A stretch of 64,000 nucleotides of DNA from Salinimicrobium soli. Its GTDB lineage: Bacteria > Bacteroidota > Bacteroidia > Flavobacteriales > Flavobacteriaceae. The first letter of the stretch is position 1, and each line of letters starts with the position of its first letter. Positions 18,561 through 26,543 of this stretch are shown here, one piece after another. The position numbers and the translations under genes are program-made. Below the pieces are notes generated by a model. That model worked only from the letters and a program-made list of their open reading frames with translations, had not been told where the DNA came from and made no database searches. Location of the stretch: positions 248,001 to 312,000 of the forward strand of contig NZ_JBLUWW010000002.1 of NCBI RefSeq assembly GCF_048323655.1, in the 5' to 3' direction.

Positions 18561-18600
18561 GAGGCTTCAAAAATGTCATTTTTGAAGCCTCTCGTTTTTT
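18561..18600 (+). terminator. palindromic terminator between convergent GH16 and prfC
   Basis: GAGGCTTCAAAAATG and CATTTTTGAAGCCTC form perfect 15-bp arms around a single T (18561-18591), followed by TCGTTTTTTT on the plus strand. It should terminate rightward transcription and could act against leftward prfC transcripts as well. Its core is the same short palindrome that recurs at other gene ends. Confidence 0.75.
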
Positions 18601-20186
18601 TAGAATTCCGAAGTAAAATGGAATTTTAAAGATTGATATTTTTGCTGCGCCATTTGAAGGGAAAAAGCAGAATCAGCTAAAAATACCAGTTGTCCCCGTT
18701 TATCTTTCGCCAGGTATTTTGATTTTACCCTTTTAAAATCCTTGAATTCTTCACTTTTTGGATCTTCCGGTTCTACCCAACAGGCCTTGTGCACGTTGAG
18801 GTTCTCATAAGTACACTTTGCTCCGTACTCATGCTCCAAACGGTATTGAATCACTTCAAACTGCAGGGCGCCTACGGTGCCAATTACCTTCCGGCCGTTC
18901 ATTTCCAGGGTAAAGAGCTGTGCTACCCCTTCATCCATCAACTGGTCAATTCCTTTTTCCAGCTGCTTGGATTTCATAGGATCGGCATTGTTGATATAAC
19001 GGAAATGTTCCGGAGAGAAACTCGGAATTCCTTTGTATTGTAGTTCCTCACCTTCAGTAAGTGTGTCGCCGATCTTAAAGTTACCGGTATCGTGAAGTCC
19101 TACAATGTCGCCGGGATAGGATACATCCACGATCTCCTTCTTTTCAGCAAAGAACGCGTTCGGACTGGAAAATTTAAGTTTCTTATTATGTCGAACATGG
19201 AGGTATGGGGTGTTCCTTTCGAATTTTCCGGAAACGATCTTCACGAAAGCGAGACGGTCCCGGTGTTTGGGATCCATGTTTGCATGAATCTTGAATACGA
19301 AGCCGGTAAAATCTTTCTCATCAGGTAACACTTTTCGGGTGTCACTGTCTTTAGGACGGGGAGTGGGAGCGATGGTGATAAAGCAATCCAGTAGTTCACG
19401 TACTCCAAAGTTGTTCAATGCCGAACCAAAGAACACTGGCTGCTGACTACCGGCAAGGTATTCCTCCTTGTCAAAATCAGGATAGACTCCGTGAACCAAT
19501 TCCAGTTCATCACGTAAGGTGCTGGCAGCTTTTTCTCCAATTAATTTATCAAGTTCCGAAGAAGCCAGATCAGAGATCTCAACGGTCTCTTCGATATCCT
19601 TTCGCGGATCACCGGTGAAGAGGTTGACATTCTGTTCCCAGATGTTGTAGATCCCTTTAAAGTCATATCCCATTCCGATAGGAAAACTCAGCGGGGTCAC
19701 GGTCAAATTTAGTTTTTGTTCGATCTCATCCAGCAGTTCAAAAGCATCTTTTCCTTCCCGGTCTAATTTATTCACGAACACGATCATTGGGATATTCCGC
19801 ATCCGGCAAACTTCCACCAGTTTTTCGGTTTGTTCCTCGACCCCTTTTGCAACGTCGATCACTACGATCACACTATCTACAGCAGTAAGGGTTCTAAAAG
19901 TGTCTTCAGCAAAATCCTTGTGACCCGGCGTATCCAGGATGTTGATCTTGATGTCCTTATATTCAAATGCAAGTACAGAAGTTGCGACTGAGATCCCCCT
20001 TTGCCGCTCAATTTCCATAAAGTCACTGGTAGCGCCTTTTTTGATCTTGTTGGATTTTACCGCCCCGGCTTCCTGAATGGCACCCCCAAAAAGCAGCAGC
20101 TTTTCGGTAAGGGTGGTTTTACCGGCATCTGGGTGGGAAATGATCCCGAATGTTCTTCTTCTCTTGATCTCGTCTGAAAACTTCAT
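18600..20186 (-). CDS. prfC: peptide chain release factor 3
   Basis: This 528-residue translational GTPase recycles RF1/RF2 from the ribosome. The G domain has GIISHPDAGKTTLTEKLL (P-loop near 14-25), DTPGHKDFAEDTFRTL (G3) and FVNKLDREGKD (G4). Domains II and III follow, with the RF3-typical QLEKGIDQLMDEGVAQLF. Length is normal. It is divergent from idi and has a 130-bp shared upstream region. Confidence 0.96.
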   Translation of the reverse strand: MKFSDEIKRRRTFGIISHPDAGKTTLTEKLLLFGGAIQEAGAVKSNKIKKGATSDFMEIERQRGISVATSVLAFEYKDIKINILDTPGHKDFAEDTFRTLTAVDSVIVVIDVAKGVEEQTEKLVEVCRMRNIPMIVFVNKLDREGKDAFELLDEIEQKLNLTVTPLSFPIGMGYDFKGIYNIWEQNVNLFTGDPRKDIEETVEISDLASSELDKLIGEKAASTLRDELELVHGVYPDFDKEEYLAGSQQPVFFGSALNNFGVRELLDCFITIAPTPRPKDSDTRKVLPDEKDFTGFVFKIHANMDPKHRDRLAFVKIVSGKFERNTPYLHVRHNKKLKFSSPNAFFAEKKEIVDVSYPGDIVGLHDTGNFKIGDTLTEGEELQYKGIPSFSPEHFRYINNADPMKSKQLEKGIDQLMDEGVAQLFTLEMNGRKVIGTVGALQFEVIQYRLEHEYGAKCTYENLNVHKACWVEPEDPKSEEFKDFKRVKSKYLAKDKRGQLVFLADSAFSLQMAQQKYQSLKFHFTSEF

Positions 20187-20291
20187 ATCGCAATTTAAGG
20201 CTGCAAAGATAATTATTTGATCGTGAATTCAATGCTGTGTGCAGTGCTCCTTTTCTCATTTCATGACTAGGTATCTCCTGTTTTGATTTTG

Positions 20292-20299
20292 TACATTTG
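20292..20299 (+). promoter_or_regulatory. -7 promoter element of idi
   Basis: TACATTTG fits the Bacteroidota -7 consensus TAnnTTTG and lies 17 bp before the idi ATG. No convincing -33 TTG was found at the usual distance. Confidence 0.4.
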
Positions 20300-20316
20300 A
20301 AGTTCTAAAAAGCGTT

Positions 20317-20835
20317 ATGAAAGAAGAACAGGTAATACTGGTAAACGAAAAGGACGAGCAAATAGGCTTAATGCCCAAAATGGAAGCTCATGAGAAAGCA
20401 CTGTTGCACCGGGCTTTTTCGGTCTTTGTTTTTAACGATAACAATGAATTAATGATCCAGCAGCGGGCCCTGGATAAATACCACTCTCCCGGACTCTGGA
20501 CCAATACCTGTTGCAGTCATCAGCGGGAAGGGGAGACTAATATTGAGGCAGGAAAACGAAGGCTCCAGGAGGAAATGGGTTTTACTACAGAGCTAAAGGA
20601 TACCATTTCCTTCATCTATAAAGCACCTTTTGATAACGGCCTTACCGAACATGAATTCGACCATATCCTTGTAGGTCACTATAACGGAGAACCTCACTTG
20701 AATCCTGAAGAGGCGAACGATTATAAATGGGTATCTCTCGAAGAGCTCCGGAAAGACATGGCTCAAAATCCGGAGATATACACCGAATGGTTCAAGATCA
20801 TTTTTGACAAGTATTATAAACACATTCAGCAATGA
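20317..20835 (+). CDS. idi: isopentenyl-diphosphate delta-isomerase (type 1)
   Basis: This 172-residue Nudix-fold enzyme interconverts isopentenyl and dimethylallyl diphosphate for isoprenoid synthesis. It has GLWTNTCCSHQREGE, with Cys66 aligning with the catalytic Cys of E. coli Idi, and EHEFDHILVG carrying the second catalytic acid region. Length fits the family. The stop overlaps the start of the queD-like gene by 4 bp (ATGA), indicating translational coupling. Confidence 0.93.
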   Translation: MKEEQVILVNEKDEQIGLMPKMEAHEKALLHRAFSVFVFNDNNELMIQQRALDKYHSPGLWTNTCCSHQREGETNIEAGKRRLQEEMGFTTELKDTISFIYKAPFDNGLTEHEFDHILVGHYNGEPHLNPEEANDYKWVSLEELRKDMAQNPEIYTEWFKIIFDKYYKHIQQ

Positions 20836-21242
20836 AAGTAACCGTTAGCAGAAAAGCACATTTTAATGCCGCACATCGTCTGTACCGGAAGGAGTGGGAT
20901 GACCGGCAGAATGAAAAGGTATTCGGCAAGTGCAGCAATCCCAATTATCACGGGCACAATTATGAGCTGATCGTATCGGTGACCGGTGAGATAAATGAGG
21001 AAACAGGATTTGTGATGGACCTGAAAGACCTGAAAGAACTTATTTATGAAAAAATAGAAGTTCCTTTTGATCATAAGAATCTGAACCTGGAGGTTCCTGA
21101 GTTCAAAGAACTTAATCCTACTGCCGAAAATATTTCGGTGATCATTTGGAGAAAACTCCGCCACGAACTGGCCGATCATCTTGATCTCGAGGTAACCCTG
21201 TATGAAACTCCGCGCAACTATGTCACCTACAAAGGCGACTAA
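20832..21242 (+). CDS. queD: 6-carboxytetrahydropterin synthase / 6-pyruvoyl-tetrahydropterin synthase family protein
   Basis: This 136-residue protein has the PTPS/QueD zinc site: His15 in FNAAHR, and His40 and His42 in NYHGHNYEL. The catalytic Cys34 lies in GKCSNPNYHGH. VPFDHKNLN and the C-terminal ETPRNYVTY complete the family pattern. It would act in queuosine (QueD) or pterin synthesis; sequence alone favours QueD-like activity. It is coupled to idi by a 4-bp overlap. Confidence 0.85.
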   Translation: MKVTVSRKAHFNAAHRLYRKEWDDRQNEKVFGKCSNPNYHGHNYELIVSVTGEINEETGFVMDLKDLKELIYEKIEVPFDHKNLNLEVPEFKELNPTAENISVIIWRKLRHELADHLDLEVTLYETPRNYVTYKGD

Positions 21243-21245
21243 AAA

Positions 21246-21271
21246 AATTCAAAAAAAATATTTTTTGAATT
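21246..21271. repeat. A/T-only inverted repeat
   Basis: AATTCAAAAAA and TTTTTTGAATT form 11-bp arms around a short centre, directly after the queD-like stop and just before a TAAATTCG -7-like element (21283-21290). It could end the upstream transcript in both directions or act as an AT-rich upstream promoter element. Confidence 0.5.
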
Positions 21272-21312
21272 CATAAATAGTGTAAATTCGCTGCGCAAAA
21301 TTATTTGAAGAG

Positions 21313-21579
21313 ATGGCGAACAGAAGAACATTAAAGAGAGACATCAATTACGTATTTGGAGATATAATTGAGGCAGCTTACCTGCACCAGATCGCCAATC
21401 CTAATGAAGATCCTGCAAAGTCTGACAAGATCGTTGATGAGGCCATTGAAGGTTTTGATGAAATGATCGGGAAGATGAATGAGAAGAATGTTGAGAACAA
21501 GAAGCAACACTTCAGAAACATTCAGCAGGAGCTTGAAGCAAAAGCAAGAGCTTTAGTAGAAAAGATAAACGCCCTTTAA
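21313..21579 (+). CDS. hypothetical small helical protein
   Basis: This 88-residue protein is predicted to be all-helical, with no signal peptide or membrane segment. It begins MANRRTLKRDINYVFGDII and contains a charged helix-rich middle (EGFDEMIGKMNEKNVENKKQ). It resembles a small conserved cytoplasmic protein of flavobacteria, but I do not recognise a family. It lies directly before tRNA-Thr, 12 bp away, and has a near-consensus -7 element upstream. Confidence 0.7.
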   Translation: MANRRTLKRDINYVFGDIIEAAYLHQIANPNEDPAKSDKIVDEAIEGFDEMIGKMNEKNVENKKQHFRNIQQELEAKARALVEKINAL

Positions 21580-21591
21580 AAAGGCATTTTT

Positions 21592-21665
21592 GCCGATGTA
21601 GCTCAGCTGGCTAGAGCAGCTGATTTGTAATCAGCAGGTCGTGGGTTCGAGTCCCTCCATCGGCT
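21592..21665 (+). tRNA. tRNA-Thr (anticodon TGT)
   Basis: GCCGATG (21592-21598) pairs with CATCGGC (21658-21664), with discriminator T21665. The anticodon arm CTGAT/ATCAG encloses TTTGTAA with anticodon TGT. The T arm has GGTTCGAGTCC. CCA is not encoded. Its 3' end is partly repeated about 116 bp downstream. Confidence 0.96.
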
Positions 21666-21672
21666 CTAAGTT

Positions 21673-21700
21673 AAAACCTCTCATTTTGAGAGGTTTTTTT
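21673..21700 (+). terminator. intrinsic terminator after tRNA-Thr
   Basis: AACCTCTCA (21675-21683), loop TTT, and TGAGAGGTT (21687-21695) are followed by T residues. It ends the tRNA-Thr transcript. Confidence 0.9.
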
Positions 21701-21766
21701 ATGCCTTATTCTGAGGGACGAGAAGCCTGTGCCGAGCAGCGCCGGTCAAGGCGCTAGTCGAGGTAA

Positions 21767-21782
21767 GTCTCTCCATCGGCTC
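21767..21782 (+). repeat. partial copy of the tRNA-Thr 3' end (possible att remnant)
   Basis: GTCTCTCCATCGGCTC matches the tRNA-Thr 3' end GTCCCTCCATCGGCTC (21651-21666) at 15 of 16 positions. A tRNA 3' end repeated downstream is typical of an integration site left by an integrated element or an excision scar. Only about 100 bp lie between the copies, and no integrase gene is present. Confidence 0.5.
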
Positions 21783-21815
21783 AAAAGCCCCTTCAGAAAT
21801 GAAGGAGCTTTTTTT
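21783..21815 (+). terminator. terminator-like hairpin
   Basis: AAAAGC(C)CCTTC and GAAGGAGCTTTT form an interrupted stem around AGAAAT, followed by T residues. It directly follows the tRNA-Thr partial copy, so a tRNA gene's terminator region may have been copied with it. Confidence 0.65.
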
Positions 21816-21828
21816 AAGTAGAAGGGTA

Positions 21829-21860
21829 GACCTCACAGGTTTTTAAAAACCTGTGAGGTC
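21829..21860. repeat. perfect 32-bp palindrome
   Basis: GACCTCACAGGTTTTT followed immediately by AAAAACCTGTGAGGTC is a perfect palindrome with 16-bp arms and no spacer. Similar sequences occur as dispersed repeats in Bacteroidota. It may be a mobile-element relic or a bidirectional transcription stop; no gene is associated with it. Confidence 0.85.
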
Positions 21861-21868
21861 TTTCTTTA

Positions 21869-21958
21869 GGTTCTGATATCAGCCTTTAACCCCAATACTT
21901 CCGAATTCTCTTCCTGCAGCTCTTTAAATTCTTCTTCGTTTCCTTCGATCTTCCAGTA
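21869..21958 (-). pseudogene. C-terminal gene remnant
   Basis: Read leftward, this stretch translates without stop as an acidic helical tail (WKIEGNEEEFKELQEENSEV, then LGLKADIRT and a stop). No start codon, ribosome site or matching upstream coding sequence was found. It looks like the last 30 codons of a deleted gene. The family is not recognisable. Confidence 0.35.
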
Positions 21959-22029
21959 TCAAAAGGGAGTTATTCCACACAGCTTTAAAAATTGATCTTT
22001 TGATCCAAACTTTCAAAACCTGAATAGGC

Positions 22030-22063
22030 ACAAATAAAGAATCCCGCCAATGGCGGGATTCTT
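22030..22063 (-). terminator. terminator of the DUF4369 lipoprotein gene
   Basis: AAGAATCCCGCC and GGCGGGATTCTT are perfect 12-bp arms around a 3-nt loop. On the minus strand TTTATTTG follows, so it terminates the leftward gene ending at 22083. Confidence 0.85.
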
Positions 22064-22082
22064 AGTTATGGTCATATTATTT

Positions 22083-22805
22083 TTAATTGGCCGCAGCCGA
22101 ATTCTCTTCAGCTTTTCTTTCCTGAAGGTAGTCTCTCAAGCTCTTTCCATATTTCGACTCTTTTACCTGTGGGCTTAAAGAGGTGTAAATAGTGTCAAGA
22201 TATTTGATGTTAGCATCAAAGATCTCAGAAATTGCCAGATATGGTGCTACTTCATAATCCTTATTGTTCATGGCGTAATTAACCGTGTATAAATATCTTC
22301 TTTTTAGAAGATCATCATATGCACGGGCAGTAGAGTCGATCAAAGCTTCGTTCTTGTCTTTTTGTGCCATTAAGTTCTTTTGGATCAGTTCCAGGTTGCG
22401 GTCGTTGATGTTCTGCATCATCTTGCGGTACTCAACCAGTTTCTTTTGATTTTCGGAACCTTCTACCACAGCATCTGTCTCAAAATTCTTTAGAGTAGTA
22501 TTTACAACCATTTCCCCGGGTTCAGCAAAGAAAAGGAACCGGTCATCAAATTCGTCATTGTCTTTTTTGTTAAGATACAGATACAGGATCTGTGGCCCGT
22601 CAATAAAGGTTTCGAAGTTGAATGTCTCTTCTCCGTCCACAATTACAGAGTCAAGGGTTACAAGGGAAGTATCTTCAATTTTCTGCAGGTATAAAGTTCC
22701 TTTTTTAAGGCCCTGTACTCTCCCGTCAATACTCAGATTCTTCTCTTCCTGCGAGCAGGCTGCCAATAGCAAAAGAACCACTAATAATAATCCAAATTTT
22801 TTCAT
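22083..22805 (-). CDS. DUF4369 domain lipoprotein
   Basis: This 240-residue protein has a lipobox (AAC, Cys17) and a DUF4369-like beta domain at about 25-125 (SIDGRVQGLKKGTLYLQKI). A charged helical region follows. DUF4369 usually forms the N-terminus of TlpA-like thioredoxins in Bacteroidota, but here no thioredoxin domain follows. It is probably periplasmic and membrane-anchored; its role is unknown. Confidence 0.75.
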   Translation of the reverse strand: MKKFGLLLVVLLLLAACSQEEKNLSIDGRVQGLKKGTLYLQKIEDTSLVTLDSVIVDGEETFNFETFIDGPQILYLYLNKKDNDEFDDRFLFFAEPGEMVVNTTLKNFETDAVVEGSENQKKLVEYRKMMQNINDRNLELIQKNLMAQKDKNEALIDSTARAYDDLLKRRYLYTVNYAMNNKDYEVAPYLAISEIFDANIKYLDTIYTSLSPQVKESKYGKSLRDYLQERKAEENSAAAN

Positions 22806-22855
22806 GTAGCTGTAAATAAAATGCGCGCAAAGATTAGAAAAAAAATCCTTTTTTG

Positions 22856-24121
22856 CTATCCTGCGGAAGCCATTTGCATGAGAATAGTACTTAAAATAGC
22901 ACCATAAGTTCCCACCACATAACCAAACACGGCCAGTAAGACTCCCACGGTGGCTAGTGAAGGGTGAAAGGCTGCTGCCACTACTGGCGCTGAAGCCGCT
23001 CCTCCTACATTAGCCTGGCTTCCCACAGCCAGGAAGAAATAAGGTGCTTTTACCAGTTTAGCGACCAGGATCAATAAGCCGGCGTGAATTGCCATCCAGA
23101 CTAAACCGATAGCGATCAATCCCGGATTGTCAAAGACCATGGTAAGGTCCATTTTCATTCCAATGGTTGCCACCAGGAAATAGATGAATACACTCCCTAT
23201 TTTACTCGCTCCGGCACCTTCATATTCTTTTGCTCTTGTGAAAGACAGAATAATACCCACTGCAGTGGCAATAGTGATCATCCAGAAGAAGGAGGAAGCA
23301 AAGGAAGATAAAGCAGATTTGTTGTCGTTAAAAGCATCGTAGTTCGAGGTGAGGAATTGAGAGATGCCATCAGCTCCCCAATGAGCCAGACCAACAGCAC
23401 CAAACGCGATGGCCAGCATGATCATAAGGTCTGCAAGGGAAGGATTACGGGTGACGCTTTCAGCATAAGCAGTAACTCTGTGTTTTAATTCGGTAATGGC
23501 AGAATTATCTGCACGCAACCATTTATCTATGCGCTCACTTTTTCCAATTCCCATTAGAAGTACAGCCATCCAGAGGTTTGCTACAACAATGTCTACAAGT
23601 ACCATTCCGCCGTAAAGATCAGGGTTGTATTCAAAGATCTCCAGCATGGCAGCCTGGTTGGCACCTCCACCAATCCAGCTTCCAGCAAGCGTTGATAGTC
23701 CGCGCCAAACAGCATCGGGTCCCACCCCTCCAACCGTTTCAGGCGAAAAGAAAGAAATGAGTAAAATGGCCAGAGGACCACCAATAATAATTCCGATGGT
23801 CCCTGTAAAGAACATGATCAAAGCTTTGGGCCCAAGGTTAAATATCGCCTTAAGGTCAATACTCAGAGTCATGAGCACCAGGGAGGCGGGTAACAGGTAC
23901 CGGCTCGCTATAAAATATAATTGCGAGGTCTCATCTGAGATTATATTCAAAGAATTTAAAATGGCCGGGATGAGGTAACACATAAGTAGTGCGGGAACTA
24001 CTTTATAGAATTTATACCAAAAACCGGTCTTTTTAGATGAAGTGAGAAATACAAAGCCAAGAGCCAGCATCAAAATTCCAAGGACAATGGCATCATTGGT
24101 AAAAATCGGGGGAGTTTCCAT
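22856..24121 (-). CDS. DUF819 family membrane protein
   Basis: This 421-residue protein has about ten hydrophobic helices with glycine-rich segments such as GSWIGGGANQAAML and VGSQANVGGAASAPVVAAAF. These match the DUF819 family of inner-membrane proteins, which may be transporters; no substrate has been established. It lies 50 bp upstream of the DUF4369 gene on the same strand. Confidence 0.85.
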   Translation of the reverse strand: METPPIFTNDAIVLGILMLALGFVFLTSSKKTGFWYKFYKVVPALLMCYLIPAILNSLNIISDETSQLYFIASRYLLPASLVLMTLSIDLKAIFNLGPKALIMFFTGTIGIIIGGPLAILLISFFSPETVGGVGPDAVWRGLSTLAGSWIGGGANQAAMLEIFEYNPDLYGGMVLVDIVVANLWMAVLLMGIGKSERIDKWLRADNSAITELKHRVTAYAESVTRNPSLADLMIMLAIAFGAVGLAHWGADGISQFLTSNYDAFNDNKSALSSFASSFFWMITIATAVGIILSFTRAKEYEGAGASKIGSVFIYFLVATIGMKMDLTMVFDNPGLIAIGLVWMAIHAGLLILVAKLVKAPYFFLAVGSQANVGGAASAPVVAAAFHPSLATVGVLLAVFGYVVGTYGAILSTILMQMASAG

Positions 24122-24188
24122 AGTTTTCTAGTAAGGCCGGCAAAATACAATTTTTCCGTTATCCAAAAAAGTGGAAAAATGAAGAGGT

Positions 24189-25001
24189 TTAACCCATTCC
24201 AAATAACTTCCGAATACTTTTTGCCACTCCGTCTTCCTTTCCGTGGTGGGTAACTTCCCGCGCGATCTCAAGGATCTCCGGTTTTGCATTCCCTACAGCC
24301 ACGCCCATCCCTACAGCCTTAAGCATTTCATAGTCATTATAATTGTCACCAAATGCCACAGCTTCCTTCAGACTAAGGTGAAAATGCCGGTCTAATAGTA
24401 TTTTAATCGCTGTGAGCTTGGAAACCTCTTTATTGGCAACTTCCAGGTAAGTATCTTTCGATCTGTACAGGTGCAGTTGCTTTCCGAAGTTGTGAAAAAG
24501 ATGATCAGAGATCCGGTCGATCTTCTCAGCCTCACCCATGCACATCACCTTATGGGCACCTTTGCTTTCCTTTTTCCACTTTTCCAGCACCTCTCTGTTT
24601 GAGAGCACTGTAGGTGTCACCTTCGTGTTGTTCTCTTCACGTTGCGCCCATTGATCATACTCAGGAGCATACCAGTCATCGGAATGGTACAGGCTAACGT
24701 GACAGTCTACTTGCCGGTTAGCAAGTTCTATTTCCTGTAGGATAGGTAGAGGGATCTCGGTTGAACTTATAATTTCGTCATCAGCTATGATAAGTCCGCC
24801 GTTATAACAGATAAGCGGTTGGTGCCCAATGTGGAGCTGCTCCTGCAAGTGGCGCATTGCGGCAGGCATCCTTGAGGAAATGAGCACCACCGGAATCTCT
24901 TTTTGGAGCTTCTGAATAACTTCCAGGGTGAGCGGTGACAGTTCTCTTTCCTTGTTCAGCAGGGTGCCGTCAATGTCAGAAAAAACGATCTTATATTCCA
25001 T
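24189..25001 (-). CDS. HAD-superfamily hydrolase, Cof type
   Basis: This 270-residue protein has the HAD motifs DIDGTLLNKE (catalytic Asp9 and Asp11), SSRMPAAM (motif II), and KEVSKLTAIKILL with AFGDNYNDYEML (motifs III and IV). The C2B cap typical of Cof/YidA-type sugar-phosphate phosphatases fills about 85-190. It is cytoplasmic and the substrate is unknown. The start overlaps the alpha/beta hydrolase stop by 1 bp, so they are cotranscribed. Confidence 0.88.
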   Translation of the reverse strand: MEYKIVFSDIDGTLLNKERELSPLTLEVIQKLQKEIPVVLISSRMPAAMRHLQEQLHIGHQPLICYNGGLIIADDEIISSTEIPLPILQEIELANRQVDCHVSLYHSDDWYAPEYDQWAQREENNTKVTPTVLSNREVLEKWKKESKGAHKVMCMGEAEKIDRISDHLFHNFGKQLHLYRSKDTYLEVANKEVSKLTAIKILLDRHFHLSLKEAVAFGDNYNDYEMLKAVGMGVAVGNAKPEILEIAREVTHHGKEDGVAKSIRKLFGMG

Positions 25002-25924
25002 TACAGCTGCTTGATGAATTCAACGAGTGTTGGCACCAGGTCAGGATGAAGTGGAAGTCCCGGTTCATTATAAGATTTGTTATTTTCCAGGGCGTCTCCT
25101 TCAATTTTTCGGAAGATATGATTCATGTCTTTCAATATCACCATTTCTGCGGAAGGCTTTGCCTTTTGCAGGGCTACTGCTTCCTCTTCAGAAACCTGCA
25201 GATCATTGCTGCCGTTGATGATCAGAACAGGGATCTCAAGTTTGGCTATTTCCTCCATCGGGTCGTATTTCATCCAGGAGAGCAGGAATGGTTGTACCGA
25301 TGGCCTGAATACCGCCTCGAGCACGGGTTCATAATTACTGCTGCTGCCATTCTCCCTCATCTCCCTGAAGGTTTGCTGCACATTTTCTGTAAGGCCCGGC
25401 GCCTGGGTGGCGATCTGTTGAGTAATAATGGAATCAATAGGTTGCGCTGCTCCGGCTACAGAAATAAAAGCATCAGCAGAATTTTTAGCGGCCAGCATTC
25501 CTACCAGAGAACCCTGACTGTGCCCAAGTACAATGATCCTTTTGAAATTTCCGGAGTTTTGAAAATAGCTCAAAGCCGCGCTTGCATCTTCTACGAAATC
25601 ATCAAATCGAATATCAGCTTCTTTGTTCTTGCGGTTAAGGATGCGTTTGTCATACCTGAAAGTGGCAATGCCATTTTCGGCTAGCGCTGCGGAAAGCTTC
25701 TTGAAAGAATCATTTTTCATGAAAGGCTGATTCCCGTTGCGGTCTGTAGGGCCAGATCCCTGGATGAGGATCACCAGTGGTGAAGAATCATTACCGACAG
25801 GGTTGACCAGAGTTCCGGATACATTTTCATTTATCTGTAGATCTTGTGAAATGGGATTATCGGCCTGTGCGAGCATTGAGCCCGTAAAGATTAGGGAAAA
25901 CAGTAATAAGCAGTTAAATTTCAT
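25001..25924 (-). CDS. exported alpha/beta hydrolase
   Basis: This 307-residue protein has a signal peptide (MKFNCLLLFSLIFTGSMLAQ) and an alpha/beta-hydrolase fold. The nucleophile elbow is GHSQG with Ser136, the oxyanion region is LIQGSGPTDRNGN, and the acid and His lie in INGSNDLQVSE and KDMNHIF. It could be an esterase or peptidase in the periplasm. It overlaps the membrane gene upstream by 11 bp and the HAD gene by 1 bp. Confidence 0.85.
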   Translation of the reverse strand: MKFNCLLLFSLIFTGSMLAQADNPISQDLQINENVSGTLVNPVGNDSSPLVILIQGSGPTDRNGNQPFMKNDSFKKLSAALAENGIATFRYDKRILNRKNKEADIRFDDFVEDASAALSYFQNSGNFKRIIVLGHSQGSLVGMLAAKNSADAFISVAGAAQPIDSIITQQIATQAPGLTENVQQTFREMRENGSSSNYEPVLEAVFRPSVQPFLLSWMKYDPMEEIAKLEIPVLIINGSNDLQVSEEEAVALQKAKPSAEMVILKDMNHIFRKIEGDALENNKSYNEPGLPLHPDLVPTLVEFIKQL

Positions 25925-26411
25925 GGGCGGTCTTGTGAAAATATAGTTTTATTATTTCGTGTGCTGCCTTGGGACGTTGTGTGCCCAGCAGGAACTTTTC
26001 ATTATTGCGGGTCTCAATTTGTATGCCTTTGTTTCCGTAGATATTATAAGATTTATAATTGCTGCCGAGTCCCCTAAGGCCCCAGCCGCCAAATTCCTGT
26101 TTCGGATCATAATCTCGCACATAACATTTTTCGATCTCCTTCCAGGAATAGTGTTTTCGGGTAAAATTAAAAGGTTTAAAATAGGTGGAGATCCCTTCTT
26201 CATCGATTCGGGTCTCCAGCCGCAAATATAACAGCCCTATTACAATGGGTAAAGTAATTGCGAGGCTAATTATTGAAACCCAGAGGGCGGTATCTTCTTC
26301 GGCATTGCGGGTGGCGTAATAGGCTGTACCAACCACGATAACAATTATAGCCAGGATGAACATGAGCAACCACCAGCGATTCAAAAATTGCTTTTCCTGA
26401 AAGATCTTCAT
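25914..26411 (-). CDS. hypothetical membrane protein with PH-like C-terminal domain
   Basis: This 165-residue protein has two N-terminal transmembrane helices (about 12-33 and 42-62) and a C-terminal beta-rich cytoplasmic part (TRIDEEGISTYFKPFNF, then WKEIEKCYVRDYDP). This arrangement resembles bacterial PH-domain membrane proteins. It overlaps the hydrolase gene by 11 bp and probably starts the leftward operon. Function unknown. Confidence 0.7.
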   Translation of the reverse strand: MKIFQEKQFLNRWWLLMFILAIIVIVVGTAYYATRNAEEDTALWVSIISLAITLPIVIGLLYLRLETRIDEEGISTYFKPFNFTRKHYSWKEIEKCYVRDYDPKQEFGGWGLRGLGSNYKSYNIYGNKGIQIETRNNEKFLLGTQRPKAAHEIIKLYFHKTAHEI

Positions 26412-26512
26412 AGCCCAGGTTTTCTTTTAAAGTTACAAATTTCTTTTTGTCCTTTCTTCGGAAATAAAAAGGCAGGGTTTTTGAAACTTCCCGAATAGCT
26501 GGGTGCTTTTTT

Positions 26513-26520
26513 TATCTTTG
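26513..26520 (+). promoter_or_regulatory. -7 promoter element of the S1/P1 nuclease gene
   Basis: TATCTTTG matches TAnnTTTG, 23 bp before the ATG at 26544. No -33 TTG at the usual spacing was found. Confidence 0.4.
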
Positions 26521-26543
26521 CACCAATTAAACAATACAATCCT

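Noticed and set aside
24151..24180. hairpin ATTTTTCC/GGAAAAAT downstream of the HAD gene
   Set aside because: The loop is long and A-rich and the tail lacks a proper T-run; too weak to call as a terminator.
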